From CAKZLS01 sp963771545 (lineage in GTDB: Bacteria > Pseudomonadota > Alphaproteobacteria > Rhodospirillales > Defluviicoccaceae), in NCBI GenBank assembly GCA_963771545.1, contig CAVYTX010000002.1, positions 310,001 through 374,000 of the forward strand: a stretch of DNA of 64,000 nucleotides, in the 5' to 3' direction. Made by a program: the position numbers and the translations under genes. The notes beneath the pieces were generated by a model. The model was not told the DNA's origin and did no database searches. It saw only the letters and a program-made list of their open reading frames with translations. The stretch's first letter is position 1, and every line of letters begins with the position of its first letter. Shown one piece after another: positions 27,065 through 35,332 of this stretch.

Positions 27065-27145
27065 CAAATAGTCGGGGAGGCCGGTTCGCTCGCCTGAAGA
27101 AACAGGCGTACGATGCCGTCCGTCCGGCAAGGGCGGGAGGCGCCC

Positions 27146-28150
27146 ATGAGAACGTTCCGTTTTATCGGCATGCTTCTGCTGCACTTCGCGAAAGTGCTGA
27201 CCTACCAGTGGATCGTCGATCTCTTCGACCTGCTCAAGCGGTTCATCGATGGCCTGAAGAAACTGTGCGCCTTCCTGAAGATGCCGCATCCGAAGCGCGA
27301 GGAAACCGGCAAGGATTGCACAATTGTCGACAATCCGTCCTTTCACCGGCCGGACCCGTGCATCTATTCGCAGGACTATCTCCTCAAGCTCGGCCTCGCC
27401 GTTACATGGGACAATCCCGACATCGTTCTGCGCAGGAACGGCGTCATCGTGCCGGAAGGCGACGTTCTTCCGGATACGGATTACGAGATAGTGGCGACGG
27501 TGTGGAACAATTCCTACGAAGCCCCCGCCGTCGGGCTTGCGGTCGCCTTCTCGTTTCTCTCCTTCGGCATCGCCACCGTCCAGACAGCGATAGGCTCGGC
27601 ATTCGTCAATCTCGGCGTGAAGGGCGGCGCAAATCATCCCGCGCTCGCCCGCATGGCCTGGCGGTCGCCCGCGATACCCGGACATTATTGCCTGAAGGTG
27701 GCCCTGAGCTGGCTCGACAATTCCAACCCGGCGAACAATATCGGCCAGAACAACCTCAATGTCGTGGCGCCGCAATCGCCTGCCGCGTTCGGTTTCCGGC
27801 TTCGCAACGCGACCGGCAAGCCGGCGCAGTACAGGTTCGAAGTCGACACCTACGAGATACCGCATCCGGCCGAATGCAAAACGCGGATCGAGCGCGACGA
27901 CCGGGGACCATTCCGCAAGCGCATGGAAAAGGTGCGCCAGATCCACGGACGCGGATTGTTTCCCGTTCCGCAGGGCTGGCAAGTCGCCATATCGCCCGCA
28001 TCGCCGACGCTTCAGCCGAATGACGAGATCACCATCGGAGTGACGATCACGCCGCCCGCCGGTTTCACGGGACGCCGTCCGTTCAACATCAATGCGTTGA
28101 GCGATGGCGGATATGCCGGCGGCGTCACCCTCGTCGTGCAGACGAACTGA
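27146..28150 (+). CDS. CARDB-like domain protein
   Basis: 334 aa from ATG 27146, chosen because GGGAGG (27135-27140) precedes it; ATG 27113 is in frame but lacks a site. The N-terminus is an amphipathic or reentrant helix (FIGMLLLHFAKVLTYQWIVDLFDLL) and not a clear signal peptide, followed by a Cys-containing linker. Residues about 85-220 look like an immunoglobulin-like CARDB fold (LPDTDYEIVATVWNNS, HPALARMAWRSPAIPGHYCL, LDNSNPANNIGQNNLNV). A second beta-rich region ends ITIGVTITPPAGFTGRRPFNINAL. CARDB domains are usually extracytoplasmic and adhesive or protein-binding. Specific function unknown. Confidence 0.7.
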   Translation: MRTFRFIGMLLLHFAKVLTYQWIVDLFDLLKRFIDGLKKLCAFLKMPHPKREETGKDCTIVDNPSFHRPDPCIYSQDYLLKLGLAVTWDNPDIVLRRNGVIVPEGDVLPDTDYEIVATVWNNSYEAPAVGLAVAFSFLSFGIATVQTAIGSAFVNLGVKGGANHPALARMAWRSPAIPGHYCLKVALSWLDNSNPANNIGQNNLNVVAPQSPAAFGFRLRNATGKPAQYRFEVDTYEIPHPAECKTRIERDDRGPFRKRMEKVRQIHGRGLFPVPQGWQVAISPASPTLQPNDEITIGVTITPPAGFTGRRPFNINALSDGGYAGGVTLVVQTN

Positions 28151-28166
28151 CATCGGAGGATGGATC

Positions 28167-29246
28167 ATGGCATTCCGGCAATACACACAGTGCGTCAAAC
28201 CGGAGAATTTCGTCGGCGGCACGTTCGCGGGAAACGAGGGCCTGGTCGTCACGATTATTACCGGCGTGGTCTATCTTGTATCACTCGTCATCGCGGTGTT
28301 CATTCCCGCGGTCATCGCCGTTGCGATTGCCGCCATTGGCTATTTGATCGCGTTCCTGACTTGGTGGCTGTACGGCCGGCTGATCTGCCTTCAGGAAGAG
28401 GATGCCTGCGTGATCGGGGTTGCCACCAATCGGCCATCGAGCAGTCCGAGGAAGAAAGGCGGCGACGACGATGCGTCCTTCAACGTTGCGCTGGCACCGA
28501 GCCGTGTTGATCTGTCTGCTGCCAAGGATCCCAATTCGGACGACGAATTCAGCACGCGCCTGCCGGAACCGAAGGAGCATTACTGGAACAGCCTGCAAGG
28601 CGTGATTGTCACACCGAACGCCAAGGTGTTCTCGGCCGGCCGCGGCTATGTCTCCGATGTGGGCCACGTCCATTATCTCAAGGCGATCCACAGCGAATTC
28701 GAAGGCAGCGGCATTCGCAATCTGTTGATCTGGGCCAATGTGACACTGGCGATCCTGGTTGCGGCCGTGGCCCTGGCGTCGATACCGGGCGTCGGCTTAA
28801 TCCTCACGCTGATTGCCTTGCTCCTCACTTTGATCGGTGCCGGCACTGCGCTGACCGACCCTCTCAATCCCGGCGATCCCCAAGACGTCGATCCGAATCT
28901 GGGCGAGCTTGCCGTCGGCGACGTCGTCGTTATGAAAGGCAACTGGGTCTATGACTCGCTGCACGACGGCTGGAACGAAATCCATGCCATCCATGCCTGC
29001 CAGATCATCGCCCGCATGGAGGACGGCAAGACCTGGCCGAAGCAGATCAAGGATCCGCAAGACCCGAACGCGGTCGTCGATCACGACATCGGAACCAAGG
29101 AAGGCGCCGAAAGGGCCATCGGCATGTGGTGCCTGGCGATCCGGCAGGCGGAAGATGCAGAAGGCGGCGGCAGCCGCGACGACCCGGCAAACAATTGGGT
29201 GGTCCATCCGCTCATCGACGGCTGCCGGACCGTCATCATCGAATAG
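28167..29246 (+). CDS. membrane protein of unknown function, partner of the CARDB gene
   Basis: 359 aa from ATG 28167 with GGAGGA at 28155-28160, 16 nt after the CARDB stop. Two hydrophobic hairpins (about 25-75 and 188-232) each hold two membrane segments (VYLVSLVIAVFIPAVIAV; GVGLILTLIALLLTLIGAG). Between them is a soluble loop, and after the second hairpin a soluble C-terminal domain of about 125 residues with VVVMKGNWVYDSLHDGWNEIHAIHACQII and a closing WVVHPLIDGCRTVIIE. NEIHAIHACQ is His/Cys/Glu-rich and could bind metal or be catalytic. I do not recognise the family. Composition matches the host more than the low-GC neighbours. Confidence 0.65.
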   Translation: MAFRQYTQCVKPENFVGGTFAGNEGLVVTIITGVVYLVSLVIAVFIPAVIAVAIAAIGYLIAFLTWWLYGRLICLQEEDACVIGVATNRPSSSPRKKGGDDDASFNVALAPSRVDLSAAKDPNSDDEFSTRLPEPKEHYWNSLQGVIVTPNAKVFSAGRGYVSDVGHVHYLKAIHSEFEGSGIRNLLIWANVTLAILVAAVALASIPGVGLILTLIALLLTLIGAGTALTDPLNPGDPQDVDPNLGELAVGDVVVMKGNWVYDSLHDGWNEIHAIHACQIIARMEDGKTWPKQIKDPQDPNAVVDHDIGTKEGAERAIGMWCLAIRQAEDAEGGGSRDDPANNWVVHPLIDGCRTVIIE

Positions 29247-29299
29247 CTGCGTCTCCCGTCGAGTTCGAACGGCAGCAAGAATTGAGAACCGAGGGCGTC

Positions 29300-29745
29300 T
29301 AGCCCGGATTTCTCAAACCTGCAACTTCGCCGACGATGGGTTGCGTCGGTGGGTCTGGAGGGTGGGAGAGCCGGGGCGGCGGCCGATCGCAGGCTTGAGG
29401 CGCGCTGCGCCGTCCGCCCTCGGCGGTTGGGCTGGTTCGGCGCTGTTCCTCTGTTGTTGACGGGGTTGGGCTTGTCGAGCCGCGCGCAGAGCAGCACGTA
29501 GGCCATGGAGGCAAACCACAGCCGCAACTGATTGGCGCGCATGCTGCGGGCCGAGGTGTGATCGGCGAACAGGTCGAGCTTGGCATTCCTTGATCCGGTT
29601 CTCCACCTCGCCGCGGAAGCAGTACAGCGTCTCGTAGAGCCGGCGGGCGCGGATCTCCCGCGGCGTCAGCGAGGTCACGACGAAGCGCGGGTTGGCCTCG
29701 CCGCCGGTCCACTCGGGTGATGGGGTCAGGGCTTGCATTGTAGCA
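29300..29745 (-). mobile_element. IS1380-family transposase remnant
   Basis: Reading leftwards from about 29740: GGEANPRFVVTSLTPREIRARRLYETLYCFRGEVENRIKECQ, then, one frame over after an extra A near 29589, LDLFADHTSARSMRANQLRLWFASMAYVLLCA. This is the conserved C-terminal third of IS1380 transposases. The N-terminal two thirds are gone, replaced by DR2, and the extreme C-terminus is degenerate. The segment GCCCGGATTTCTCA at about 29301-29316 resembles an IS end. Non-functional. Confidence 0.8.
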
Positions 29746-29957
29746 TTTCGACAGGCGGACACAGGGACGTTACCCGGGAGATCGGGGACACTGCCTGAAA
29801 AACGCGGACTCCGCTTCGCTGCGTCCAGGCTACGAGACTGTCCCGGATCTACGGCCAGGCCGCCCGCGCCGCCACGTCTCTGCAATCCCGACGCTTACGC
29901 CAGAAACCCCCGCTCCAGGGCGCCGCGCGAGACATTGTCCCTTTTGTTCTCGGCCTC
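29722..29957. repeat. 236-bp direct repeat DR2
   Basis: Second copy of DR1 in the same orientation; see 26427. It joins the IS1380 remnant at its left end through GGGGTCAGGGCT. The open frames on both strands across it are repeat sequence, not genes. Confidence 0.75.
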
Positions 29958-30574
29958 AGGGACCAAAGGGTCGGAGTTGACCGAACAGGCGAGGAACAAA
30001 GTTCTTGACCCGCCGCCTGCCAGGATTTATGTTCCTGTTTTGTTCTGTTTGAAACGATGGAAAAGAACTGTCTCGGCTGTGGCCGGCTTCAGCCTTTCCG
30101 ATGACTGGTGTTGCACAACGGGGATGTCGGATTTTGACGTATACTTTTGTTTCGGCAAAAATGCGCACAATATCAATGGATTATAGGAAATTCGTGTATA
30201 CTTTTGTATACCTGGTGGAACAGACGATTTTAGGAAAATCAAGGCCTTAGCCCGAAAAAATGTCGACTTTTGTATACTTTTATATACCTTTTCACGTTCG
30301 GGAAGTGTGTTTTGTTTGAAATCAATGAGTTAAGCGACACGGGAGCATAACGGGGTATACAAAACGGTGCATGAGGTAGACTAAAAGTATACAAAACCGC
30401 GCGCGCCGGCCGGCGGCGCCATCGGTGAGCTGGACTTGGAGCGGGGGCGGAAGCGGGTGTCCTATGTCAGATCCAGGACGCTGAAAACCCGGAGAGCCAT
30501 TGGCGGCATGTTGACCCGCTCGGTCATGTCGACCAGATTGTGGGAAGAGGGAGTTGCAACGGAGTCCATGGATC
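29958..30574. other. gene-free region containing the GTATAC array
   Basis: 617 bp with no supported gene; AT content rises between about 30020 and 30400. It holds the palindrome array described at 30139-30392. A 164-codon plus-strand frame (29692-30186) starts in DR2 and is not protein-like. Confidence 0.55.
30139..30392. repeat. array of GTATAC palindromes in A/T context
   Basis: GTATAC occurs at 30139, 30196, 30206, 30272, 30355 and 30387, with ATATAC at 30282. Most are followed by TTTT or preceded by its complement, giving a consensus close to TTTTGTATACTTTT. Two pairs are spaced exactly 10 bp, one helical turn (30196/30206 and 30272/30282). This looks like a multi-site operator, partition site or iteron cluster, with no cognate DNA-binding gene next to it. 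Confidence 0.6.
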
Positions 30575-30829
30575 ATGCAGCCGTATCATCGGCCGGCGAT
30601 CAGCTTCTTGTTGAAGCACCTGCTGTATGGCACCATCGGCGGAATTACCTTTGGCGTCCTGTTGCTGTGGTTCGACTTCGCCGGATTGGCGACCCTGATC
30701 TTTGCCTCGCCCGACAGATACTTGTTCCTGACGATGCTGTTTTTTGGACTGTGGATCACCTTCGGCAGTATCGGCATGGGCGTGGGAATCATGACCCTGG
30801 GCGAAGAACGGGATTCGGATCCCTTGTAG
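30575..30829 (+). CDS. small two-pass membrane protein
   Basis: 84 aa from ATG 30575 (an in-frame upstream start at 30554 lacks a better site). Starts MQPYHRPAISFLLKHLLYG, then two membrane segments (about 15-37 and 49-72), the second rich in Gly and Met (GSIGMGVGIMTLG), and a short charged tail GEERDSDPL. No enzymatic motif. I do not recognise a named family. It marks the return to host-like composition after the accessory island and converges on the next small membrane gene. Confidence 0.55.
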   Translation: MQPYHRPAISFLLKHLLYGTIGGITFGVLLLWFDFAGLATLIFASPDRYLFLTMLFFGLWITFGSIGMGVGIMTLGEERDSDPL

Positions 30830-30836
30830 CGGGCGG

Positions 30837-31049
30837 CTACGCGCGGTCACGGCGGTTGCGCACGGCGACAACCACGCGGGCGATCACGAGGCCGATCACC
30901 CATCCCGCGAGCGGCACGATGAAAATCATATTGAAAAAGGGGTCGCGGACATTGCCGTTGGTCATCGCAAGAACAAGCAGCATCCAAGCCGCCGACGCCA
31001 CATAACCCACGGTCATCCACAACCGCCGGCTGGACCACTCCACCTTCAT
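30837..31049 (-). CDS. small membrane protein downstream of bluB
   Basis: 70 aa from ATG 31049 (GTG 31058 in frame adds three residues). Two hydrophobic segments (about 11-30 and 40-62: MTVGYVASAAWMLLVLAMT and FNMIFIVPLAGWVIGLVIA) and a basic C-terminus AVRNRRDRA. It follows the bluB stop by 16 nt on the same strand, so it is likely co-transcribed. Function unknown. Confidence 0.5.
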   Translation of the reverse strand: MKVEWSSRRLWMTVGYVASAAWMLLVLAMTNGNVRDPFFNMIFIVPLAGWVIGLVIARVVVAVRNRRDRA

Positions 31050-31065
31050 TGGCGCCACGCCAATT

Positions 31066-31726
31066 TCATCGGCGAAGAACGAACCGCCGGGCGTCGAGCC
31101 GGCGTTGCCATCCTTGGCGTTCCAGTTCCGGGTCCAAATGCTCTTCCTCGGGATAACCGAGGCAGAGATAGGCGATCAGCGTCCAGTCGCCGGGGACGTC
31201 GAGGTCGGCCTTGACGCGCGCCGGATCGAGGATCGACACCCAGCCGACGCCGATCCCGTGGGCCCGCGCCGCGAGCCAGAGCGCGTTCACCGCTCCCACC
31301 ACGGAGTAACACAGCGTTTCCGGCATGGTCCGCTGGCCGAGACCGTCGCCGGCCGGCGTGGCGGTGTCGGCGAACACCGCGAGTTGCACCGGCGCCCGAT
31401 CGAAACCGGCCAGCTTGAGCCGGGCATAGAGGTGCGCCCGTTCGCCTTCGTAGCGCGCCAGCGCCGCCCGGTTGCAGTCCTCGAAGTTGCCGCGTATCGC
31501 CCGCCTGCGGCCGGCGTCCTCCACCAGGACGAAACGCCACGGCTGGCTGTTGCCGACGGAGGGCGCCAGCGCCGCCAGGCCGATCAGGTCGTCCAGCAGG
31601 TCCGGATCGAGCGGCTCGGTCTGGAATTCGGCGCACGTCCCGGCGCCACCGGAACAGCGCTTCCAGCTGCTCGCGGAAATCCGGGTCGAATCGCGGCGGT
31701 TGCGTGATGGCGCGGGTTTCATTCAT
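31066..31726 (-). pseudogene. bluB: 5,6-dimethylbenzimidazole synthase BluB, frame broken by one extra base
   Basis: From ATG 31726 the frame reads MNETRAITQPPRFDPDF then EALFRWRRDVRR; the rest continues one frame over with FQTEPLDPDLLDDLIG, APSVGNSQPWRFV, NFEDCNRAALARYEGE and HGIGVGWVSILDP. Removing one base of the AA pair at 31627-31628 joins them as RDVRRFQTEP, giving a BluB-type nitroreductase-fold enzyme of about 219 aa. BluB destroys reduced FMN with O2 to make the lower ligand of vitamin B12. FRWRRDVRRF and the GNSQPWRF flavin-binding segment separate it from ordinary nitroreductases. No other cobalamin genes are nearby. A base-call insertion is likely because all the rest is conserved. 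Confidence 0.85.
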
Positions 31727-31869
31727 ATCGACCGGGCACTCTAGAGCGTTTACTTCCGGGACGCCACCGCCAGCGCGCGTCGATCGCTCGCGTCCCTGAT
31801 GGTCTGGGCGTCCTGGCTTTGCACGCGGCCGTGCCCTAAGTTGGCGAGGAAGAAACGTTGGAGTGCTCG

Positions 31870-32466
31870 ATGATTAACACGACGGTTTTGGGCGTTCGAG
31901 TTTTCTTGGTCTGCTGTGTCGTTGCCGCGATCCCGGGCGGCTCCGCGCCCGCCCGCGCCGAGGGCGAGGCGGCGGCGTGGGAGGCTTTGCGTCAAGGCGG
32001 CCATGTCGCCATCATGCGGCATGCCATCGCTCCGGGCATCGGCGATCCGCCGGGCTTTAATCTGGAGGACTGCGCGACCCAACGAAACCTGTCGGCGGAC
32101 GGCCGGTCACAGGCCAAAAAAATCGGCGACGGATTTCGAAGCAACAAGGTGGCCGTCGAAAAGGTCTACTCCAGTCAATGGTGCCGGTCCTTGGAAACCG
32201 CCAGGTTGCTCGATCTCGGCGGCGTGGACACGCTTGCCGCGCTCAATTCATTCTATGGCCGGCCCGAGCTTGGGGATGCGCAAATGGCCGCGCTGTGGGC
32301 ATGGCTGCAGGAAAACAAGTCCAAGGGCACTTTGGTGCTGGTGACCCATCAGGGGGTGATCAGCGCGCTCACCGGCGCGCGGCCGCGCGAGGGCGAAACG
32401 ATTGTGTTCCGCGTGACCGGTGACAAAACGCTGACCGAGGCCGGCCGCATCCCGCCCCCGCGATAG
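31870..32466 (+). CDS. secreted histidine phosphatase (phosphoglycerate-mutase-like)
   Basis: 198 aa from ATG 31870. Signal peptide with a Cys-rich core (VRVFLVCCVVAAIPGGSAPARA). The phosphohistidine motif is IMRHA (Arg50/His51), with the second Arg in YSSQWCRSLETARLL and the second His in VLVTHQGVISALTG, the branch-1 order of this superfamily. It is a periplasmic phosphatase, substrate unknown. It stands alone between bluB and tRNA-Leu. Confidence 0.82.
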   Translation: MINTTVLGVRVFLVCCVVAAIPGGSAPARAEGEAAAWEALRQGGHVAIMRHAIAPGIGDPPGFNLEDCATQRNLSADGRSQAKKIGDGFRSNKVAVEKVYSSQWCRSLETARLLDLGGVDTLAALNSFYGRPELGDAQMAALWAWLQENKSKGTLVLVTHQGVISALTGARPREGETIVFRVTGDKTLTEAGRIPPPR

Positions 32467-32513
32467 TTCCCCTTGCGCGGGGGGATTGGGCGGCGATAGG
32501 TTCCCTCCCGGTT

Positions 32514-32598
32514 GCCCGGATGGCGAAATAGGTAGACGCACAAGACTTAAAATCTTGGGACTTCGGTCGTGCCGGTTCGAGTCCGGCTCCGGGCACCA
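32514..32598 (+). tRNA. tRNA-Leu (anticodon TAA)
   Basis: 85 nt including encoded CCA (32596-32598). Acceptor GCCCGGA/TCCGGGC pairs, the D-arm includes ATAGGTAGACGC, the anticodon loop reads ACTTAAAA with anticodon TAA, a class II variable arm follows (GGGACTTCGGTCGT), and the T-arm is GCCGGTTCGAGTCCGGC. The long variable arm is expected for leucine tRNAs. Confidence 0.96.
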
Positions 32599-32602
32599 CC
32601 GC

Positions 32603-33430
32603 CTACGCGGATAGTCCAAGGATTTGCCGGGCTTCGGCCGGGGTGGCGGGGTGGCGGTCGTATTCGGGGCAAACTTCGACCACCTGTGAAACCAGGTCGG
32701 CGTTGCTGGTCGCGAGGCGGGTCTTGTCGTATTTGAGGTTGTCCTCGAGGCCGGTGCGGACGTGGCCGCCCATGGCCAGCGCCCAGCGCGCCACCTCCAA
32801 TTGGTGGCGGCCGATGCCGGCGGCTGTCCAGGTGGCGCCGGGCATGATCTCGGCGAGTTCGGACACCCCGAATTCGAGCACCTTGAGCCGGGCCGGCAGG
32901 GCGTTGGGTATGCCGAGCACGAACTGCACGTGCGGCGGCGGCTTGATCAGCCCGCGGTCGATCAAGCTCTTGGTGGCGTACAGCATGGCCAGATCGAACA
33001 CCTCGATCTCCGGCTTGATGCCGTACTCGACCATGGCGCGCGCCATGCCCTCCACCAGATCGGGGTGGTTGTCGTAGATCTGCTTGGCGAAGTTCACCGA
33101 TCCCGTGGCCAGCGAGGCCATGTCCGGACGCAGGCCGAGGGGCTTGCCCCGTTCGTCTTGCGACCGGCCGCGTCCGCCGGTGGAAAACTGGATGATCATG
33201 CCGGGGCAGCGGGCGCGCACGCCGTCCTGAACCCGGGCGAACTTGTCCGGATCGGACGACGAGGACTCGTCGTCCTCGCGCACGTGAACATGCACCAGCG
33301 ACGCGCCGGCCTCGTAGGCTTCGCGGGTGGACTCGATCTGTTCGGCCGGAGAGATGGGGACGGCCGGGTTGTCGGTCTTGCGCGGGACGGCCCCGGTGAT
33401 GGCGATGGCGATGATCACGGGAGTGGTCAT
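32603..33430 (-). CDS. BKACE family (DUF849) beta-keto acid cleavage enzyme
   Basis: 275 aa from ATG 33430; an in-frame start at 33472 would add an unconserved leader. Family motifs: IAIAITGAVPRK, the zinc-binding HVHVRE (His47, His49), MIIQFSTGGRGR, and the second metal region with FDLAMLYA and FVLGIPNALPA. BKACE enzymes condense a beta-keto acid with acetyl-CoA, releasing acetoacetate and a CoA ester; Kce of lysine fermentation is the founding member. The actual substrate here is not decidable. The gene converges on tRNA-Leu. Confidence 0.9.
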   Translation of the reverse strand: MTTPVIIAIAITGAVPRKTDNPAVPISPAEQIESTREAYEAGASLVHVHVREDDESSSSDPDKFARVQDGVRARCPGMIIQFSTGGRGRSQDERGKPLGLRPDMASLATGSVNFAKQIYDNHPDLVEGMARAMVEYGIKPEIEVFDLAMLYATKSLIDRGLIKPPPHVQFVLGIPNALPARLKVLEFGVSELAEIMPGATWTAAGIGRHQLEVARWALAMGGHVRTGLEDNLKYDKTRLATSNADLVSQVVEVCPEYDRHPATPAEARQILGLSA

Positions 33431-33558
33431 GACGGCGAGAATGCGCGAAAACAGCGGTGCGCGCAATGCCACCGGCCGCGTTTTAACGGCGGCTCCTAAC
33501 AGAACTTTAACCGGATTGGAAAATGATGGCGGTTGCGTTCGGAGAGGACCTGCTCGAT

Positions 33559-34566
33559 ATGCCCGACGATGCGACGATCCTGGTGACCGGTGGGGCCGGA
33601 TATATCGGCAGTCACGCCGTGCTGGCGTTTCAGGACGCGGGATACTCGGTCGTCGTGCTCGACGATCTGTCGACGGGCGTCCGCCGGGCCGTTCCCGGCG
33701 ATGTGGAGTTCGTCGAGGGCGATGCCGGCGATCCGGTTCTGACCAAGGCGCTTCTGCGCGGCCGCCGGGTGGACACCGTCGTCCATTTCGCCGGCAGCAT
33801 CGTTGTTCCAGAGTCCGTGGCCGATCCCCTGAAATACTACCGCAACAACACCGTGGTCAGCCGCAACCTGATCGAGGCGTGCGTCGAAACGGGGGTACGC
33901 TCCTTCGTGTTCTCGTCGACGGCGGCCGTGTACGGCGAGCCGGAGACCGTGCCCGTCGGCGAGGAGGCGCCCACCCATCCAGAAAACCCTTACGGACGCT
34001 CGAAACTGGTCACCGAATGGATGTTGCGCGACGCGGCCGCGGCGTACGATTTCCGGTTTATCGCGCTCAGGTACTTCAATGTGGCGGGCGCGGATCCGCT
34101 GGAGCGAACGGGACAATCCACGCCCAACGCAACCCATCTCATCAAGGTGGCGAACCAGGCGGCTGTCGGACTGCGGGATTGCATAGAAATTTTCGGGGAC
34201 GACTACGGCACGCCGGATGGGACCTGCGTGCGCGACTACATTCATGTTTCCGATCTGGCCGAGGCTCATGTGCGCGCCGTTCGCCATCTGCGCGGCGGCG
34301 GCGAAAGCCTCGTCCTCAATTGCGGTTACGGCCGCGGCTATTCGGTCAAGGACGTTCTGTCGGCGTTGCAGGCCGTGACCGGCGAGCCGCTCGACATTCG
34401 AAGCGCGCCGCGGCGTGCCGGCGACTCCGCGTGTCTCATCGCCGACGCCACCAGATTGTCAACCCGGTTCGGCTGGAAGCCCCGCTACGATGACCTCGAG
34501 GTGATCATCCGCTCGGCTCTTCGGTGGGAGAAAAGGCTATTCGCGAGGGGCGGGCAGGACCCATAA
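33559..34566 (+). CDS. galE: UDP-glucose 4-epimerase
   Basis: 335 aa. ATG 33559 follows GGAGAGG at 33541-33547; ATG 33523 in frame is possible. NAD-binding GGAGYIG (11-17), catalytic SSTAAVYG and YGRSK (Tyr/Lys), NVAGADP, and the C-terminal substrate loop are all present. It interconverts UDP-glucose and UDP-galactose, supplying precursors for the polysaccharide machinery encoded from 34748 onwards, though a 181-nt gap suggests a separate promoter for that cluster. Confidence 0.93.
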   Translation: MPDDATILVTGGAGYIGSHAVLAFQDAGYSVVVLDDLSTGVRRAVPGDVEFVEGDAGDPVLTKALLRGRRVDTVVHFAGSIVVPESVADPLKYYRNNTVVSRNLIEACVETGVRSFVFSSTAAVYGEPETVPVGEEAPTHPENPYGRSKLVTEWMLRDAAAAYDFRFIALRYFNVAGADPLERTGQSTPNATHLIKVANQAAVGLRDCIEIFGDDYGTPDGTCVRDYIHVSDLAEAHVRAVRHLRGGGESLVLNCGYGRGYSVKDVLSALQAVTGEPLDIRSAPRRAGDSACLIADATRLSTRFGWKPRYDDLEVIIRSALRWEKRLFARGGQDP

Positions 34567-34747
34567 GGGTGGTGTTTCTGCCACACGTGTGTGAATTCCG
34601 AGGCGTTCGGTATTTTCAGGTACGCATGACCGCGCGAGACGCTTTAAAAGACGTTGAAATAGAGAGCTTTCAACTCCGAGGCCACGCGCGGGGCCCTTTT
34701 CGGTCACCGAGACGCTTGCGGTCTCGACCTTACTGTTGGGAGGCAAG

Positions 34748-35332
34748 ATGAAGACATTTTTGATTGCCGCACTCTTGGCGATTTCGCCGATGGCCGCCAT
34801 GGCGCAGAACCCGGCGACCCCGCCGGCGAGCGATCGGCCGTACACCCTGAATGCGGGTGACGTTCTCGATATTTCCGTTTGGCGGGAGGATGACCTTCAA
34901 CGTCAAGTCCTGGTTCTGCCGGATGGGACCATCAGCTTTCCCTTGGCGGGTCAAATCGTCGCCGCCGGCCGAACCACCGAGGACGTTCAGCAGACCATCT
35001 CCGACCGTCTGGAAAAGTATATCCCCGGCGCCGTGGTGACCGTATCCGTTCTGAACGTCTCCGGAAACAAGGTCTATGTGATCGGCGCGGTCAACAATCC
35101 GGGGGAATTTCAGGTGACCCGCTCCATCGACGTGATGCAGGCGTTGAGCCTGGCCGGCGGGCTGACGCCGTTCGCGGGGGAAGACAGCATCCGCATCCTT
35201 CGGCGTGAGAACGGCGCCGACGTCTCGTTCCCGTTTTACTATTCCGACGTGAAGCACGGCGAGAATTTGAAAATGAATATTCAGCTCAAGAGCGGGGATG
35301 TCATCGTTGTTTCGGGTCAGTCTCTGTTCTAG
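34748..35332 (+). CDS. polysaccharide export protein (Wza-type, XrtA-associated)
   Basis: 194 aa from ATG 34748, with GGGAGGCAAG just upstream. Cleavable signal peptide (LIAALLAISPMAAMAQ) without a lipobox Cys. A poly-export domain YTLNAGDVLDISVWREDDL and a SLBB domain (VYVIGAVNNPGEFQ then ALSLAGGLTPFAGEDSI) follow. It forms the outer-membrane/periplasmic exit channel for exopolysaccharide. Size and gene neighbours match the export protein of XrtA/PEP-CTERM exopolysaccharide loci. The next gene starts inside its 3' end. Confidence 0.9.
   Translation: MKTFLIAALLAISPMAAMAQNPATPPASDRPYTLNAGDVLDISVWREDDLQRQVLVLPDGTISFPLAGQIVAAGRTTEDVQQTISDRLEKYIPGAVVTVSVLNVSGNKVYVIGAVNNPGEFQVTRSIDVMQALSLAGGLTPFAGEDSIRILRRENGADVSFPFYYSDVKHGENLKMNIQLKSGDVIVVSGQSLF

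Noticed and set aside
29692..30186. 164-codon plus-strand ORF as a possible gene
   Set aside because: Mostly direct-repeat DR2; DR1 does not preserve the frame and there is no start context.
30139..30392. CRISPR array
   Set aside because: Repeat unit is only 6-14 bp with irregular spacing and no uniform spacers; no cas genes in the window.
24506..30574. Prophage
   Set aside because: No integrase, capsid, terminase or lysis genes; only IS and toxin-antitoxin relics.
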